Shown here: positions 19,101 to 33,200 of the stretch, one piece after another
Layout of the letters: every line of letters starts with the position of its first letter
Numbering within the stretch: the first letter of the stretch is position 1
Origin: Callipepla californica brunnescens
Taxonomy: Eukaryota; Chordata; Aves; Galliformes; Odontophoridae
Assembly (NCBI GenBank): GCA_023055505.1
Contig: JALIRH010000036.1
Location: 1,674,001-1,738,000, forward strand
Reading direction: 5' to 3'
DNA length: 64,000 nt
Program-made: the position numbers and the translations under genes
The notes under the pieces: generated by a model
Seen by the model: only the letters and a program-made list of their open reading frames with translations
Database searches by the model: none
Told to the model about the DNA's origin: nothing

Positions 19101-22100
19101 CCTGGAAGGAAAAGGGGAAAAAAAGCACACACTATCAGCTATTCCCTCAAACAAAAGCAAGGAAGAGAAAACAGGCGAAACGGAGGAGCTGGGAGAACAA
19201 AGCAGTCCTGATCAGCACAGAAATAGGTGGTCTGACATCGGAGAAGATGCCAGCATCCTCGAGCTGAACAGTTTGTGTGTAGCTCATAGCACAGAGATCA
19301 GAACAATGCACTCAGCGTTCGCAGCCGTGGAGGTTTGGTTGAACTTGTGGCCAGCACGAGCAGTCAGATCATCTGCTGTGAGTCCGTGTGTGTGTTACAG
19401 GTCGTTGGACTTCACCCAGTTACTCCCACGTTGAGCGCTGTAACTTGCACTGCAGACACCGAGTTGAAAAACCCACAGCCACACTGCTTACACTCCCAGC
19501 TGCAGGGGCACGCTTCAGCCTCACTGCTTCTCATGGTACCTCTCTCCCTCAGTAAACCCTGGTCCTGTTTGTTTTTCTTCCCTTCCATGAGGTCAGCTCC
19601 GTGTTTTCACCCAGACACCTCCCACAGCTGTGAGAAGAGGAAGGGCTTCTCTCAGAGCACATTCCTGATGTGTGCTCGTTTGTTCTAGGACCCTTTTGGC
19701 CATTTTTTGCACCTGTACCTCATCCTTCTGGCGTCCTCAAAGAGCTGGATCCCACCTCTGAGTGAAGCAGGGCTCAAAGCCACAGCCAAGTGGGGGCAAT
19801 ATCGCCGCTTCCATTCTGCATGGGACAAAACCAAGGTGCTGTCTATCACGACTGGACTCCTAAATCCTCAGGGAACACATGGCTCATGGGATTAGTGAGG
19901 GTCTTGGGTTAAGCTTTTAGTCACTGCTACTTCAAATGCAGCACTGAGGGGGAGGAAGAATACTCTATCTTAAACTCCTAAAAAGAAACACACTCCTTCC
20001 TATAACAAGAGATTTATGAACTGAATTTGAACTGATCAGGGCACGACCTTTTCCAGCAAGGGATACACACTCCTAACCCCAGAGCTGGAGTCTTTACGAG
20101 CAGGACCAATAAAGACCATAGATGACGAGTGATTTATTAGTCACCAACAACTTTCTCAGCATCTTTATAAGCAACAGGAGGTGGGTGTCCACCACCACAA
20201 GGAATCTCCAGCTTTGAACGGCTCGCAGCGCAGTACAGCTAAGTGCTGACAGCCACAAGTCACCAGAGAAACAGATCCACAGCTGAATTTCCATAAACTC
20301 TGTTCCCTTTTAGCTGGTCTCAGTTAAGTGTTTCAGGGTGGGTGGGCTATAGGCTGGACGATGAGAGCAGTGAAGGCACTGTACACATTGTACACAGCTG
20401 CCTACTGGCGCTGGCGTGCCTGAATTTGCACCAGTCCCTTTTACAAAGGCAGAGGTGGAGTGGGAGATGAGGAAAAGAAAGGAAAAGTTTATTCACTTCT
20501 TACTGTTGGGATGTGTGTGGTAGGAAGGAAAGCTGACAAAAGCCAGGCAGCCCAGAGCAAAAGGGTCAGCAGTGCCTCTGAAAACAATAGGGTATTCTGA
20601 GCAGGTCAACAATTGCATCTTGTCCAGCTCTGACGTGAGCCTCTCCCTTCTAGCTAAAGCAGAAGAACCCAATGAAAACCTCCTGAAAACCAATTCTATC
20701 TCCTTTGTGAATCACCCTTACGAACCCCCTGGAAGAGAAATTATGCCATCACCACTGCACTTCCACACTTGAGCAACCAATGTCTTGCTGGGATGGGTTC
20801 CTCCCATTCCTCTTAGGATATCTGTGGGTTACCCCCTTTATTCTGGGCCCTATGGGTCCCACCCTGTATCTGCGGGTCCCTTGTTCCCACTGGGCTATCT
20901 ATGGGTTGCTGTCTATCCCTCCATTACTTAAGTTCATCTTTAAGGTGGCTCTGCTATGGCAGTGACCACGTTCTGGAACCATGCTTAGGTTACCTGTACC
21001 TGACTCAGGGCCATCCTATTCCATGAGAGGGTATTCCAGATGTGGCCACGATGCAAAGAGCTGGGCATACGTTTCAGTGTCTGCTTATCACACACAAGTT
21101 TACACCAAACTCAGTACTGAGGATCTCGGTGTATAAACACTCACTCACTGGACAGTAAAACAGAACTCCTAATTTATCAGGCATTTTTTAGGAAGAACTG
21201 GAGGCAACGTCAGGATAGCAAAGAGTTACACCACGTACCCTTCCGCTGTGTCCCAGACTCTGAAGTGGGCAGCCTTCTCCTGGGGCTCCGCGACCTGCCA
21301 AGTGAAACAACACTCAGAAAGGAAGGCTGATGGAGGCAATGTCTCAAGACTGGAATCAGAGCCCCAGCAGCACGAGACATTCCCTTCAAGACCCACCAAC
21401 AGCCTTGGCTGCAGCACCCCCCATTTCTACAGCGGGAACTACAAACCTTTTTCACCCCCCTTAATCCTATCTGTTTGCTTTGTAAGCTCTCCAGGGCAGA
21501 GCCCAGTTCTTATTTGTGTGTGCAGCACCACGTACAGCAAGGTCCTGATCTTGGCAAGGGCTCCTCGGCACGACTGAAATAAAAGCGATGACGGTATCTC
21601 GATCAAACACCAAGAACTCACAGAAACAATAGAAAAGCAGCTTGATATTTTTTTTTTCTGCAGTCTCTGCTTTCCGTGACTTGTTTATCCATCCCAAGGC
21701 CTCAGCAGACATCTAATCAAGCTGTTAAGAGTTAGATTTGTGGCCAGTCGAGCACTCAGGGAGCTGTTAAATGTTCGGGACCAGTTCTATTCAGCAAACA
21801 GCTATTTTTTTCTTTCCTTTTCCCAGATAAGGTTTCTTTATTCGCTGCATACTCACCATTTTCCTATTAAAATGACACCAGGGTGACACAGTGACTTCCT
21901 CACTGGAAGGTGTCATTGCATTTTGGGCAGGGACACCTGACATTTTGGGGCTATCTTGCTTGCACTTCTTGGTGCCGATCCAAATCACACTACGGTTAGA
22001 CGAAGCAATGATTTCAGCAGGCTTAAGAAAGAAGGAAAAATGCGATAGTTTCCAGATGAGTGTATTATACTAAATTTAACGTGCCATTTGGTACTTCGAA

Positions 22101-23999
22101 TTTCCACTTTTCCCCCTTCCATTTATGTAATTAGAAATCAAGCAGCAGGAAACCGTTCCTATTCCAACCTCAGCTGGGAACTGCACGGTCTCGTTCTCAC
22201 AGAGGGAAGCAGGAGGTTTGTCCCCACGAGTTACGTTCAGCTTCCATGGACAGGCTCAAAAATAGGCTTTGAATAATACAATTTTAATCAAACCAAAACC
22301 GATACGGGCTGACTGTGCACCAGAGATGTAGGCATACATATAGATAATGCATATCAATATAAATAACAAGAAGCAAGGCAGCTGTGCAGAACAAAAGCAC
22401 TAATTTCTCACTGAACAGCTCAACACTGGTTAAAGCTTTTCTGCATGTTGATGTCGTGCTCTGAGGGTCACTGCCACTTTTGGTTCTTGTTTCTTACCCA
22501 AGTTGATGCTCTTCTCTCCAGCTGAAGCTGCTGGCTTCCCAGGCTGCTAGCACTGCAGCACACACGCACAGAACTCAATAAAAACACTTTCCAAACCACA
22601 GAGGAGCTATGGCTCCAAAGTACATAGTTCCAATTAAAAATTGGGGCCAGATAAAATGATTCAAAATTGGGAAGAGATCCTGTTTCCAATAAGCTGTTTT
22701 GACCTGATGGATGAATGCAGTCCGGCAAGGGAGGAGGTGGAAAAACAAGGACATGCTCAAGCACTGGCCCGGGATGGTATCATGCTTTGACAGAATCTAA
22801 CGCTGCTCTGGCATGAAAGCAATCTTATTTCACAAGTCCCTTGCTCTAGGCTAGCTCTCCAGCTTCTGTTGACTCTGAGCACAGCTCAACATGTTTCTTC
22901 AGTGTGCACGATCCTTACACAAGCACACAGAGGGGTGTGGGAGTGCAGGACTGCCACAGCAGCCAGCCCAAGTCTCAGTGCCACTGCTCTGCAAGGTAAG
23001 CAGCCCTCTCCAGCTCTCTGAACTCAGAGGACCATCCCTCAGTTTGTCTCCTTCCTTCTTTGGCACAGTTTGAAAAATAAATATTGTGCAACTTGTTTTC
23101 CATTGTCTCCCCTTTCTGGAGAGGAGTTGTCACTCTTCTGTTTGCCTGTGCTCACCCTGCAGCAGAACAGGCTTCAAGAGAGGAGAGCTCCGTGTCAACC
23201 CATACCATTTCTTTTCTGCCTTGGGAGTCGTGCATTTAACCTCACAGCAAGCACGGGAGGAAGAACGTAAGTCCTTGAGAACCCCCTCAATTGCTAGAAA
23301 ATTGTGCTGAGTAAAACAGCAAAGGCCTCAAGTCAGATGTAGAGCAGTAAGCTGCACGCTCACAAATATTTACAAGGAGTAGGGTAAATGTAAAACAGAA
23401 GGGAGCACTTAGACCACTGCCTTGCCAAGGCAATAAAGAGATTTAAATATTTGTGATCCACTCCCAGACACTGAAACGCTCTCCCAGCAGAAGAGGGGTG
23501 AAAAAAAACAATCCAACCTGAAATGTAAGCTCTAAACCAGGCAGAACGTGGGTCTGGTTAACCCACACACCATACCAGGGCAGCTCCAAGACTGGCTCAC
23601 CCCACAACTCAAAGCTACAAAGGGCCAACGTTGGCTAGCTGCAACCACACAGTTGGGATTTGCTCTTTCCTATTCTGCTTCCTCTGAGAGGACAAAATTC
23701 CAGTTTAGAAGGGCAACTGCACAAACAGGACACAGAGTGTCTGTGTTCCCCTCCTAACACCAGCACAAGCAGCAGGGGTCTAGTGGGTGATTTATGAGGT
23801 GGGAATGCTTCTTTGAACTGCGTGTTAGATGGGGCTGCCTTTCAAGAGTGAAGAGCAACACGCCACGGCTGTCAGTTCTGAAGAGCACTCACAGAGGCTT
23901 TACCCAGGTGGTCACAGCTGCTGCTAGGTACTCAAAATGAAGTCCTCCCCTTCCATTCTCCCTCCCTCACGCTCGCACACACACAGACAGCACACCAGA
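16151..23999. other. Spacer between NBL1 promoter and MICOS10 3' end
   Basis: This is about 7.8 kb with no exon I can support. The longest open frame (18490-19074, + strand, 194 codons) starts at GTG and shows no domain. A degenerate tandem block lies at about 20815-20925. If MICOS10-NBL1 read-through occurs, this region would be part of its intron. Confidence 0.6.
20815..20925. repeat. Degenerate CTATGGGTCCC-type tandem repeat
   Basis: Imperfect units such as CTGTGGGTTACC, CTATGGGTCCCA, CTGCGGGTCCCT and CTATGGGTTGCT recur at irregular 20-40 base spacing. The resemblance to CTATGGG-rich avian minisatellites is from memory. Confidence 0.35.
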
Positions 24000-24018
24000 G
24001 AAGGCCATTTTTGTTTCA

Positions 24019-24024
24019 TTTATT
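24019..24024 (-). terminator. MICOS10: Poly(A) signal AATAAA, MICOS10
   Basis: The + strand TTTATT reads AATAAA on the MICOS10 strand, 215 bases after the proposed stop. It supports the terminal exon placed at 24239-24247. Confidence 0.65.
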
Positions 24025-24238
24025 TCCCAGAAGAGCTCTTCCTTGCACTTTCCAGACACAAGATACAAAACAAGAAACAGAACTTCGTTTCGTGTACAGA
24101 AACAGTTTGTTGGAGTATAAAGAGTTACTGGTGATGGTTACTGAAGAATGTTGGCTTATTCCAGGCGCACTTCAGTATTCCTGAGGAATAATCATTGATT
24201 TCTCCTTCCTTCCCACTGGGGTGAGTCTTAGTCATTAG

Positions 24239-24247
24239 TCACTGTTC
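24239..24247 (-). CDS. MICOS10: MICOS10 exon 4, two sense codons plus stop
   Basis: The acceptor CTTCTTACTTTACAG is followed by GAA CAG TGA, giving the ending Glu-Gln-stop expected for MIC10. The exon continues as 3' UTR to about 24000, where an AATAAA is found. Phase agrees with exon 3. Confidence 0.75.
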   Translation of the reverse strand, partial: EQ

Positions 24248-27200
24248 CTGTAAAGTAAGAAGGCTTATATTATTAAAAAGCCATTTGGGTTCTTCGCATG
24301 GAAGGTGCTGCACGATGTAAAGCAAGCCTCTTAGCTCTGTGACATTTCCAGAAGGCAGGTTAACGTTTTCATCTCCTGCTGGACTGAGGAGCTGAACAGG
24401 CAGAAGTTACACAGCTATTTTCATGCCAAGCTTTTGTGCAAATAAGCCTCGTCTGGTCATCTGGGCACTTCCAAAGAATTACTGCTCAAGTTTACTATTT
24501 ATGAATGGAATAGAAATCAGACAGCAATTGAAGCCACAAAGGCAGGAGAAAAAGATTCCAAAGGCTGAACTTTTTGCACAGTAGTACGTCAATATAATCC
24601 GTGTTGTTATCAAAGTACTCTGGTGGGGTTCTCTTGTTATGTTCGTCTTTTTTGTGCACGCTAAACAGCATTTCATCTGTATATGCTTTCATTTTGCAAT
24701 GATATCTAGGTCATGTAATTCTCAGCTGTATGTTTTTAAGCTTTGGAGTAACTGCTAGATGCTGATTTTAACAGCTGAAGTCACAGTAAAAATCCATTTG
24801 ATCAAATGACTTAAAGCCCTCAACCTTATGAGCACAGATTTAGAGTTTTACTGCACTTTAAGTCTCTTGCTCTAGGTGAACAGCTCTTGAATTGGTGTTA
24901 GTGGTTCACAATCAGTTTAATAACTCAAAGGACGGGCAGAATGATGATCCAATTTACAGCTAGGATGGTTGAAACATCACTTTGAAACCTCCTGATTATT
25001 TGTCACAAAGGTTCTCCATCCTCTCTCATTTTCACATAGGACTCAGAATTAAGAACCTGACACTGAAGAATCAAGAATCCAGACTGTATAAAGCCCCCAG
25101 CAAGCTGCTCTGACTCTCAGCTGGCCTGGAGGTGAGCCTGGGCGTTATCCTGTGACCTTAGGAACACGACAGGTTCACAAAACTAGAAATCATTTCATTC
25201 ACATTGATCCACATTACATTTTTCCCTCTTAATGCAGATTTTCTTGCAGAATCTCACCTTCTGAGAAGTTAGCATTTGACAAAAAAAAAGAACCTAAGTT
25301 TTGAAAAGGAAGTCCTATAGACTTCAGTCACAACAGTATTTTCTAGGAAGAAACAGATGAGTGATAATGCAACAATATTTTCCATGCTCATAACCAACTG
25401 AAATGGAATAATTCTGCTGTAATAGCCCTGGATGCATTATCCTTCACACGACATTTTGGAGAGAATTAATGGCATTAACCATTAGATGGCTTCATCTGCA
25501 TCTTCCATCTCAGCATGCTCAGCCTCTTTGTGCCAGAGAAAGTCAGTGGAGACAGTGTGCTGGAAACTATTCGTCTAGTCTTGTGCCACGCAGGCAGCTG
25601 CGCTTCTTCTGTGAAGTGTCCTTCCAATTACCTCATGCTCCAAAGGACCACCCTTGCTCCAGAGCACAGATTAGTCCTTAATCCAAACAAAATCCCTTAC
25701 TAGGCTGACCTGAAAGTCAGTTTTCTGTTGCTCAACATCCTTAGCAACGAGCATCACTGAATGAAAATGCTTTCTCGGAACATGCAAGCGGGGCATTCAT
25801 CCCTCACATGCAGCTACTGACATTTTGTTCCACTTTCTTTTTAGGAACATCATCTGGAGGAATACGTTCAGAACGGCATGCAAGCTCAACATTAACAAAC
25901 GTGGCCAGAAGAATTATACACAGACTTCTGGATTCTGGAGCAGCACTGGGCCATAGCTGGCAATGCTGTATCAGCTGGATCTACGTCACAGTTGCTCTGC
26001 TTCACTATCCAAATTGCATTTTTCTGAAGTAGTAGCTCAAGAAGCTTACTGTTATTTCCCTTTCTTTAGGGGCAGCTGAGACAGCCACAGATAGCTGTAC
26101 CTGGTAAGGATGTGGAAGGCTGGCATAAGCTCATCTGCCAAACAAATCTAAGGAGGGCTGGACTCAACTTTCACCTCTCACCTCTAGATGCATTAGATGT
26201 GTTTGGAAAAAGCCTAACAGAGCCATCAGGCCTCCCTCACAAGAAGAAAAAATGAAACAGCGTCGATTTCTGCATTCTGTTTACTGACCACAAAAAGCTC
26301 CTGGCAGAACATTGTACCTCAGTACTTTCTGGAGCACTCAACCAACCATCACTGCCCCGGTGGGTGTCTGTCTCTCCACTGCTATCTCTGCAATGCTTCT
26401 CGTTCTGTACTGCTCTGCAGAACAAAATACTGCTCTCCTTCCCCCAACTGTTGCATCTTAAAGCAAAAAGAAGATACCATACTAACAGCCCCGACTTCTA
26501 TATGTGAAGATAGAAAAATAATAGGAATGAGTCAGTCTTTGGATTCAGTACACCATGAAAGCTCTGCAGGCAGCTTGTGAGTACACAATTCCCACTAATT
26601 AATTTATTTTGAAATATGTTTATCCCAGTGCAGTCAGTGATTATACCAAAGCCATTTAAATTCTTCTTTAAAAACATTTTAAATGCATGATGTCCTGTAA
26701 TTATTGTTACTACACTGCTATCCAGCCAAACAAGATATGAGAACTTAGAAATGATTCATGCTTTTCATGCTACAAAGATCACTGACCAGCTTCCCCAGGC
26801 AGATCTACCCAACGTGACTTTCACTTTCTTCCAACACTGTCTATTTCAAAGGCTGAAGACAGAATTAATTTGTTAATTTACGATTATTATTAATTTTCTT
26901 TTAGCTTTCCTAAAATCTATTTTTATTACTTGGATTTTCTCATGGTAGGAAAACCTACTTGCAGGAACTCCTGATGTTATGTATTCAGTCTAATAGATTT
27001 ACTGCTAAACTGAAATTAAGACTGTTTAACAAGCAAGTGAACCCACCCCTGCCACAGCAAAACAAGTTCATATCAAGTGAAATAAATATCCATTTAAATA
27101 GTGCCTAGATGCACCATTTAATGCTAACACAGAGCTACTAGCAGTTACTCATAACTGGCACTGATACTTACTTTTACAAATTTACCATGGAGAAGATATG

Positions 27201-30200
27201 GAGACTGGAAGTCATGTTGACAATTGGAATAAGCCATTCCTAACCCCATCCCGGACCCAAATGCAATAGGCCATGTCTTTCCTGTGGGAAGAGAAGCACA
27301 GAAGGAAAGGTACCAACCAAGAAAAGCCATTCATTTCCTATGCAAGTGACAGCCTTGTTACAGAAACACTAAGAACAATTTGGCACAGCATTTCAGAAGT
27401 TGAGCTGAGCGCAGCAGTTCAGAGATGCCACATGTAACAGCTCTGCTCCCCAGCAGTTAAAAGCTTTGGTAACTCCATTTCAACTGAAAAGACGTGACCC
27501 ATAACGAATGAGCTGGTTTAACATGTTGATTAAGTTCCACATGCCTCAAAAGTTTCTTCGCTTTAAACTGCAGCTACGGTTGACAGAAGCTGGGAAAGCA
27601 AGCAGACGAGATTACTGCAGTGCACTTACTTTTGAAGAAGATGACTGAGAAAACAATTCCTAACCCAAATCCAGCACCTGTAAGAAAAAAAAAATGACTC
27701 AGTGAGTAAGACCCAAGATAACGCAAAGATGGAAAATGATTTAGTTCTTCGCAGTCGTGCTTTGTTCTGACTCAGGAACATCAGCATTACTTCAGCACAG
27801 CCAACAGAAGTGTTCTTAAAAGCAATTCAGACACAGAGGATTCTTACTTTCTTCAGTACGCAGCTCATTCAAATCAGAATCCCAACATACGCACGAACTT
27901 TATTATCAGAAAGAGCTGAAAACAAACGAGACACTCATCCCTGGGAAAACGTCCTGAGTCTGTGTCACAACTCACAATGCGGAATTAAGATTCATTTGGC
28001 TCATTGTCAGTAAATGAGAACCGCTTAAATGAAAACTTATTGTGTCCCTGAGCTTTAGATTCTGCAGATGAATATCTTATTGTATTTCGTTTATCTCGCT
28101 CCGTTAACTACTTCAACGTGTGTCCTGAGGGCAGCAGAACGTTGGTGCTTTGTGTTACTCTATACCTTGGAAAAGCAAGCTCCGGGCTGCTTATCTTTCA
28201 CATCCACAACACTCATTGCAGCGCACATTTAAATGCATTTAAGGGAATGAGTGACTTTTCACATCCTTATCCTATATATAGAAATAACTGCAGCAGTTGA
28301 AAGCATTTATCCGGCACCACTAAAGAACTCAGCTGGCGTGTTTAAAAATAAGTTTTGCTTTCTTTGGAAGGTGCACGTGTGATTTTTTTTTTTGCAAGAA
28401 CTCGGGCAAGTCTGCAAAATTCCTCTCAAAACCCAATAAATATAACAGTGAAAAGTCTGAGTTCAGCAGCTAAATTCTGCCCTTAATTATATCCACTCAA
28501 GACAAGAATTTCAGATACGGAGCAGAAGGAAAAGAACATTTTAAAGAAAAAAAGAGTAAAAATCAGTCATGCATATGCTCACTAAAACACCCAGCGATTT
28601 CAGGTTTGTCTTGCAGCAAGCACATCCAGTTAGGGTTTGATTCTCTTCTTCTATACAAGAAATCTAACTTAAGCAAACACTGTTATCAATTAGAAGATGC
28701 TACTTTTCTTTTCCCTGTGTAAATCCTGACCCTTATTTCAGCTCCTGCAGGATGCACTGCTAAGTGGGCTGTGTGCAGAACAGTGCCAAGGGATCCTATA
28801 CCCCCATTGCTTTAAGTCTGTTGTTGTTTTTAATATTTTCCTTCACTTTCCTTTTGCTCTTGAAAAAGGAAAAAGCACAAAGCTCCCTAATGGTGGCTCC
28901 TGCTGAGGCACAGATGATTGAAGCAATATACACTGCACTAACTAGTGCATTAACTACACACCCCACGTTTTCACTGACTAACAATCCTTAAGCATTAGAA
29001 AATTCGACTACAGAATACAACTCCCTGTGTTAACTCTCCCACCAGGACTTCACTATCCCTACTTACCAAGAGCTGGCAGCCAGAGTTGCCTTTGAAAACT
29101 CTTTGTCATTGGACTACACATTCTCATGAGCTCGGACTGCACTGGAGGGGAGTGCTTTACCAGCTCACTGCAGCTCCAGGCAGGCTTACAAAACATGCCA
29201 TGGTAGGGAAGAGCTCCTCCCGCCCGCTGCGCGCTCCTGCCATAACTCCCCCAGACGTTTTTGAAAGCCAGCCCTTCACAGAAGGTCAGGTTTTCGCTCT
29301 GATCACTTGCACAGCCAAAAGCAAATGCCTCAGCAGCTCAGAGGTCTGAGCAGAGCTTCAGGCTTTTTCTGCACTTCAGACAGTAAGAGATGCAATACTC
29401 TGGAGATCCTCATAGAAACAGCTAACTCCTCTGACTGTGTCACTGACTGGCATTTCTGCTTGGACTGGAAGAGATATCACGCATTACTAAGAGCAGCAGT
29501 TCATCCCCACTAAGCCCTAAGCTCCCCTCCCCAGGCAGAGCCTTCCTCCGGTACCTTTGCTATAAAACAGCTGGTGCTGGCTCCAGCAGAATGTTTATGC
29601 TATTAGGGATAATTACTATCTTCAAGAATCCATCCAACCAACAACTGCTGGGCCCTCTGGCCCGCCTCCCTTTTCCTACAACACACTGCTGCTCTGCCTT
29701 TGTTTGCAGCTATTGTCCCACAGGTCGCCATTGGACTTTCTGGAGGATATCACTGTGCTCAGAGGGCGGCGGGCACTGTGTGAGCTGCAGGCTCGGAAGG
29801 CTCGTCCTGCAGCGAGCCGTACCGGTCCCACGCTTCCAGCCCAAGAGAAGATCCCTTCTGCCAATTCAAACAGCTTAGCTAATCAATGAGAAATGATTTA
29901 CAGGATGACAAACTCTGCATCATCTCAATGCACAGCCCAAGCAGTTTCTAATGTCACCACATTTTCCAGACACTGTTACCAGTCAAACCCACATTCTTCT
30001 CACCAGCGTGGTGGTAAGCCAGTTACGTTCTTGCCTTAAAAAAGCTACACTAGAGAAGCAGCTGCAGTTAACGCATTTTCTTTCCGACCACATTCAGCAA
30101 TCTTTATTATCTGGCGTTCTCTTTTCACCTCTCTCCTTCAGATGTGACAGAGGGCTCTACACAGATGCCACTGGTGCTGCTTCCTGATGGAATTTCTCTT

Positions 30201-33200
30201 TCCAATGAAAATGCAGAGCGGGAGTTTTAGATGCTATCCCTCCATCCTACTGGCCTGGAAGGTAAGTACAGCGTAGGCCTTGCTTTAGGTAGTAAAAGCA
30301 CTACGGAGAAATTAGCTGGCAGCTTTACTCCTGTATATGCTCTGGGGTTGGTTTTGTTTGTTTTCTGCACAAGAAGGAACCCTGAGAAAAAAAGCCCAGA
30401 AAGAAATTCATTAGCACGCCTGTTCCCAAAAGCAGTTAGGCTCATTTCATTTCTTGGTTAGGAAAGGCAACAAGCTGTGCTGAAAGCTGTGGCTGACCCC
30501 AACACCCCGATCAGTAAGAGGAGCTCAAATCTGCTCTCTCATGGAACCACTGCTTATATAACATTTGCTCTTTTCTTGGTTGGTTTAAACATTGGTTTTA
30601 ACTTCGCACCAGAAGCTTCAGCTACATTACCCCTCTCAGCCCATCTGGTTAAGAATCAATTTCTGTGGACAGTTTGTCACTCATCTTCGTTCCACTAGAA
30701 AGTATTTGTGGTTATGTGGTCATTTCCTGCATCTCCGAGTCCAAGGGGGAGCTGAACCATCTTTTCTTGGAAAGGAAGTAATGCATTTTGCTTTAATTCT
30801 ATATAAAGTTACACCAGAGATAAACAATGGCAGAGCCCCTGATGAGTTTCACAGGTTTAAGTTCTCACACGCTCGATTTCCTTTTAAAGAGGCAACATGT
30901 TCCTTCAAAGAGCCTCCCACCTGACCAGGGGACGCTGGGGCTGCAGCTGTTTCTACTAAAGATCAGCACCTCTAGGCCAGGCCTGAGCTTCAGAACAATA
31001 AAACATGAAAGGTTTACCTTACAATAAAAACAAACGAACATGGAAAAGCCAAGGGCTTGAGCCACACTGGGCACATTTCCCCTCCCTCTCTTGCACGACA
31101 GGCTCTTTGGAGGAAAAGGCCACAGGAAAGGGTACAACGCATTTTTCACCTCCTCTGACAGTTTAAAATGTTTAACTAGGAAAACAGCCTCTTCCACCCT
31201 ACATCTATCAACTCAGCTTAAACACATTTACAGTCAGTGTCAGCGGAGGACAGGGCGGTTCTGCCAACGCTGTACTCCGCTGCACGGATGGGCACAGCCA
31301 CATGGAACCGGTATGAGCCCACGCTCGGAAACTTTTATTTCTGCTCCTTTGGCTCACACACCTTCCAAGAAAAATGTCACGGTACCTCAAATCAGCGTAA
31401 CACGCGGAAGAGCACGCGCCATATACCCAACAGGACATCATAGGAGGGTCTTGTAGAGAAGCACACATCTTCAGGAGGGGCTCCTGTGCCCCCAGAAGAA
31501 CATCTGGGAAAAGCTTTTCCTATAAAGTTAATCAACAGTGCCTCCAGCAGTGACACCGCACAATTCTTTCCTAGGCTGTCCAAGCAGCTATGAAGGCTGC
31601 CACACCTAGGCAGCCTTTCCTCCAATAGCTGGAAGCTCTAAAATAGATGGATTAAAATGCTTGCTGACATCTGGCAGTGTGTCCTTGTTACTATAGCAGC
31701 TGGAAGTTTTTGAGTTACTTAATAGTTTGGGTTTGGTTTTTGTTGGTTTTTTTTTTTTTTGGTCATCAGATGATTTTCCTCTCCCAAACACAAAGCTTCG
31801 GGCAGTCCTTCAGATCCTGTTATTTTACACTTAGAACTAAGGGACCGCAGTAAAATGAGGAAGCAACTGCTGGAATTTGGCTTCTTGTTTTAACAAAGCA
31901 ACAACTCCATACAGACTAGGCTCAACAGAAGCAGGGAAGGACTTGTTCTAGCAGAGATTTATTCCCATCTAGAAAGCTTCCATTAGGATCAAGGAAATCT
32001 ACAGAGATCAGTTGGTGTCTGGAGACAGTGACAGTATCATCTTTGAGGCTTAATGGCACACCTCACCCACAGGCCTGAGCAGCAGCTCAGCAGCAGAATT
32101 TGCTTCACAATACTTAAGAAAAATCAAGGCTCTCCAAACAGGGAGCTCACAAAGTCCCCTTTCCCTCCTGCTGTAGGGTGTCCTATCCCAATCTCCCCCC
32201 ATCTTGCTCATAAAAAACACTGACAATGTACATGGATAACCACTGTGCACAAGGGAGCCTTCCTTGCACAGCAGAGCCATTACAAGGCAGGGCTTTGCAT
32301 CAGCTGAAATCCGAGAGCACACAACCACTGATTTACCAAGAGAAAATTAATTCCAAGCTAGGAACTGTAGCTAGGTCTCTCGTGGCAGGAGACAGATTTG
32401 CTTCAAACACCAACCTTGAAGCTTTCATTCTCATCTCCCCTGTTGTGTGGACTGTTTACACTGCAGACAGAAAAACGAGCAAGGACGCTGGAAGGAAACA
32501 CAGTGAAACTATATCCCGAGCACTTGAGGAAGAAGCTGGAAAAAAGTGTGTTTTGTTTTCTTGTAGCATTTGACTGTAGTTAACGCAGAACACTTGAAAA
32601 GACAGAAGAAAAATACCCAAACACCCATATGATGTGAAAACACTGACATGCTCTCAGGGGCCACTTTCACCCTTAAGCACTCCTGCAGCTCAACCGCTGC
32701 CCAGATGCAGACCTTAGATAGACAGCAGCACTTCTGCACACAGACTGAGCGCAGCAGGGAGTATCACGTTTAGCCCATGATCTCCTTCATGGTCACAGCC
32801 ACTCAGCTCAGAGCCTGAGAAGAAACTCTTCATCCCCACGCAGGCAAATGAGACAAGAAGGCATGCACATTTCCTCCCTCCCTCTTTTAGAGGGTAAGGA
32901 GAACAGAAAAAAGCAGCTCCGTGAATAATTTAGCCAGCAGAAAGGTTCTTCTTAATACTGCATCAAGCTTTCAGACACAGATCAGGGCTGCACTCTCTGG
33001 CAGCCACGCTCCTTCACACACACCCAGTGCAGACGGACCATTACTGATGTCCACCAGCATTGCTAAGGAACAGCGACAATGTAGAGCAAGGAGTCAACAT
33101 GGCATCACTTAGTCCAAGTGCTCCAAAAAGAAGCCTGAACCCTTCTCAAATCCCTCGCTAACAATTTACTCTTACCCAAAGTGTACAGCAGCCCTGATTC

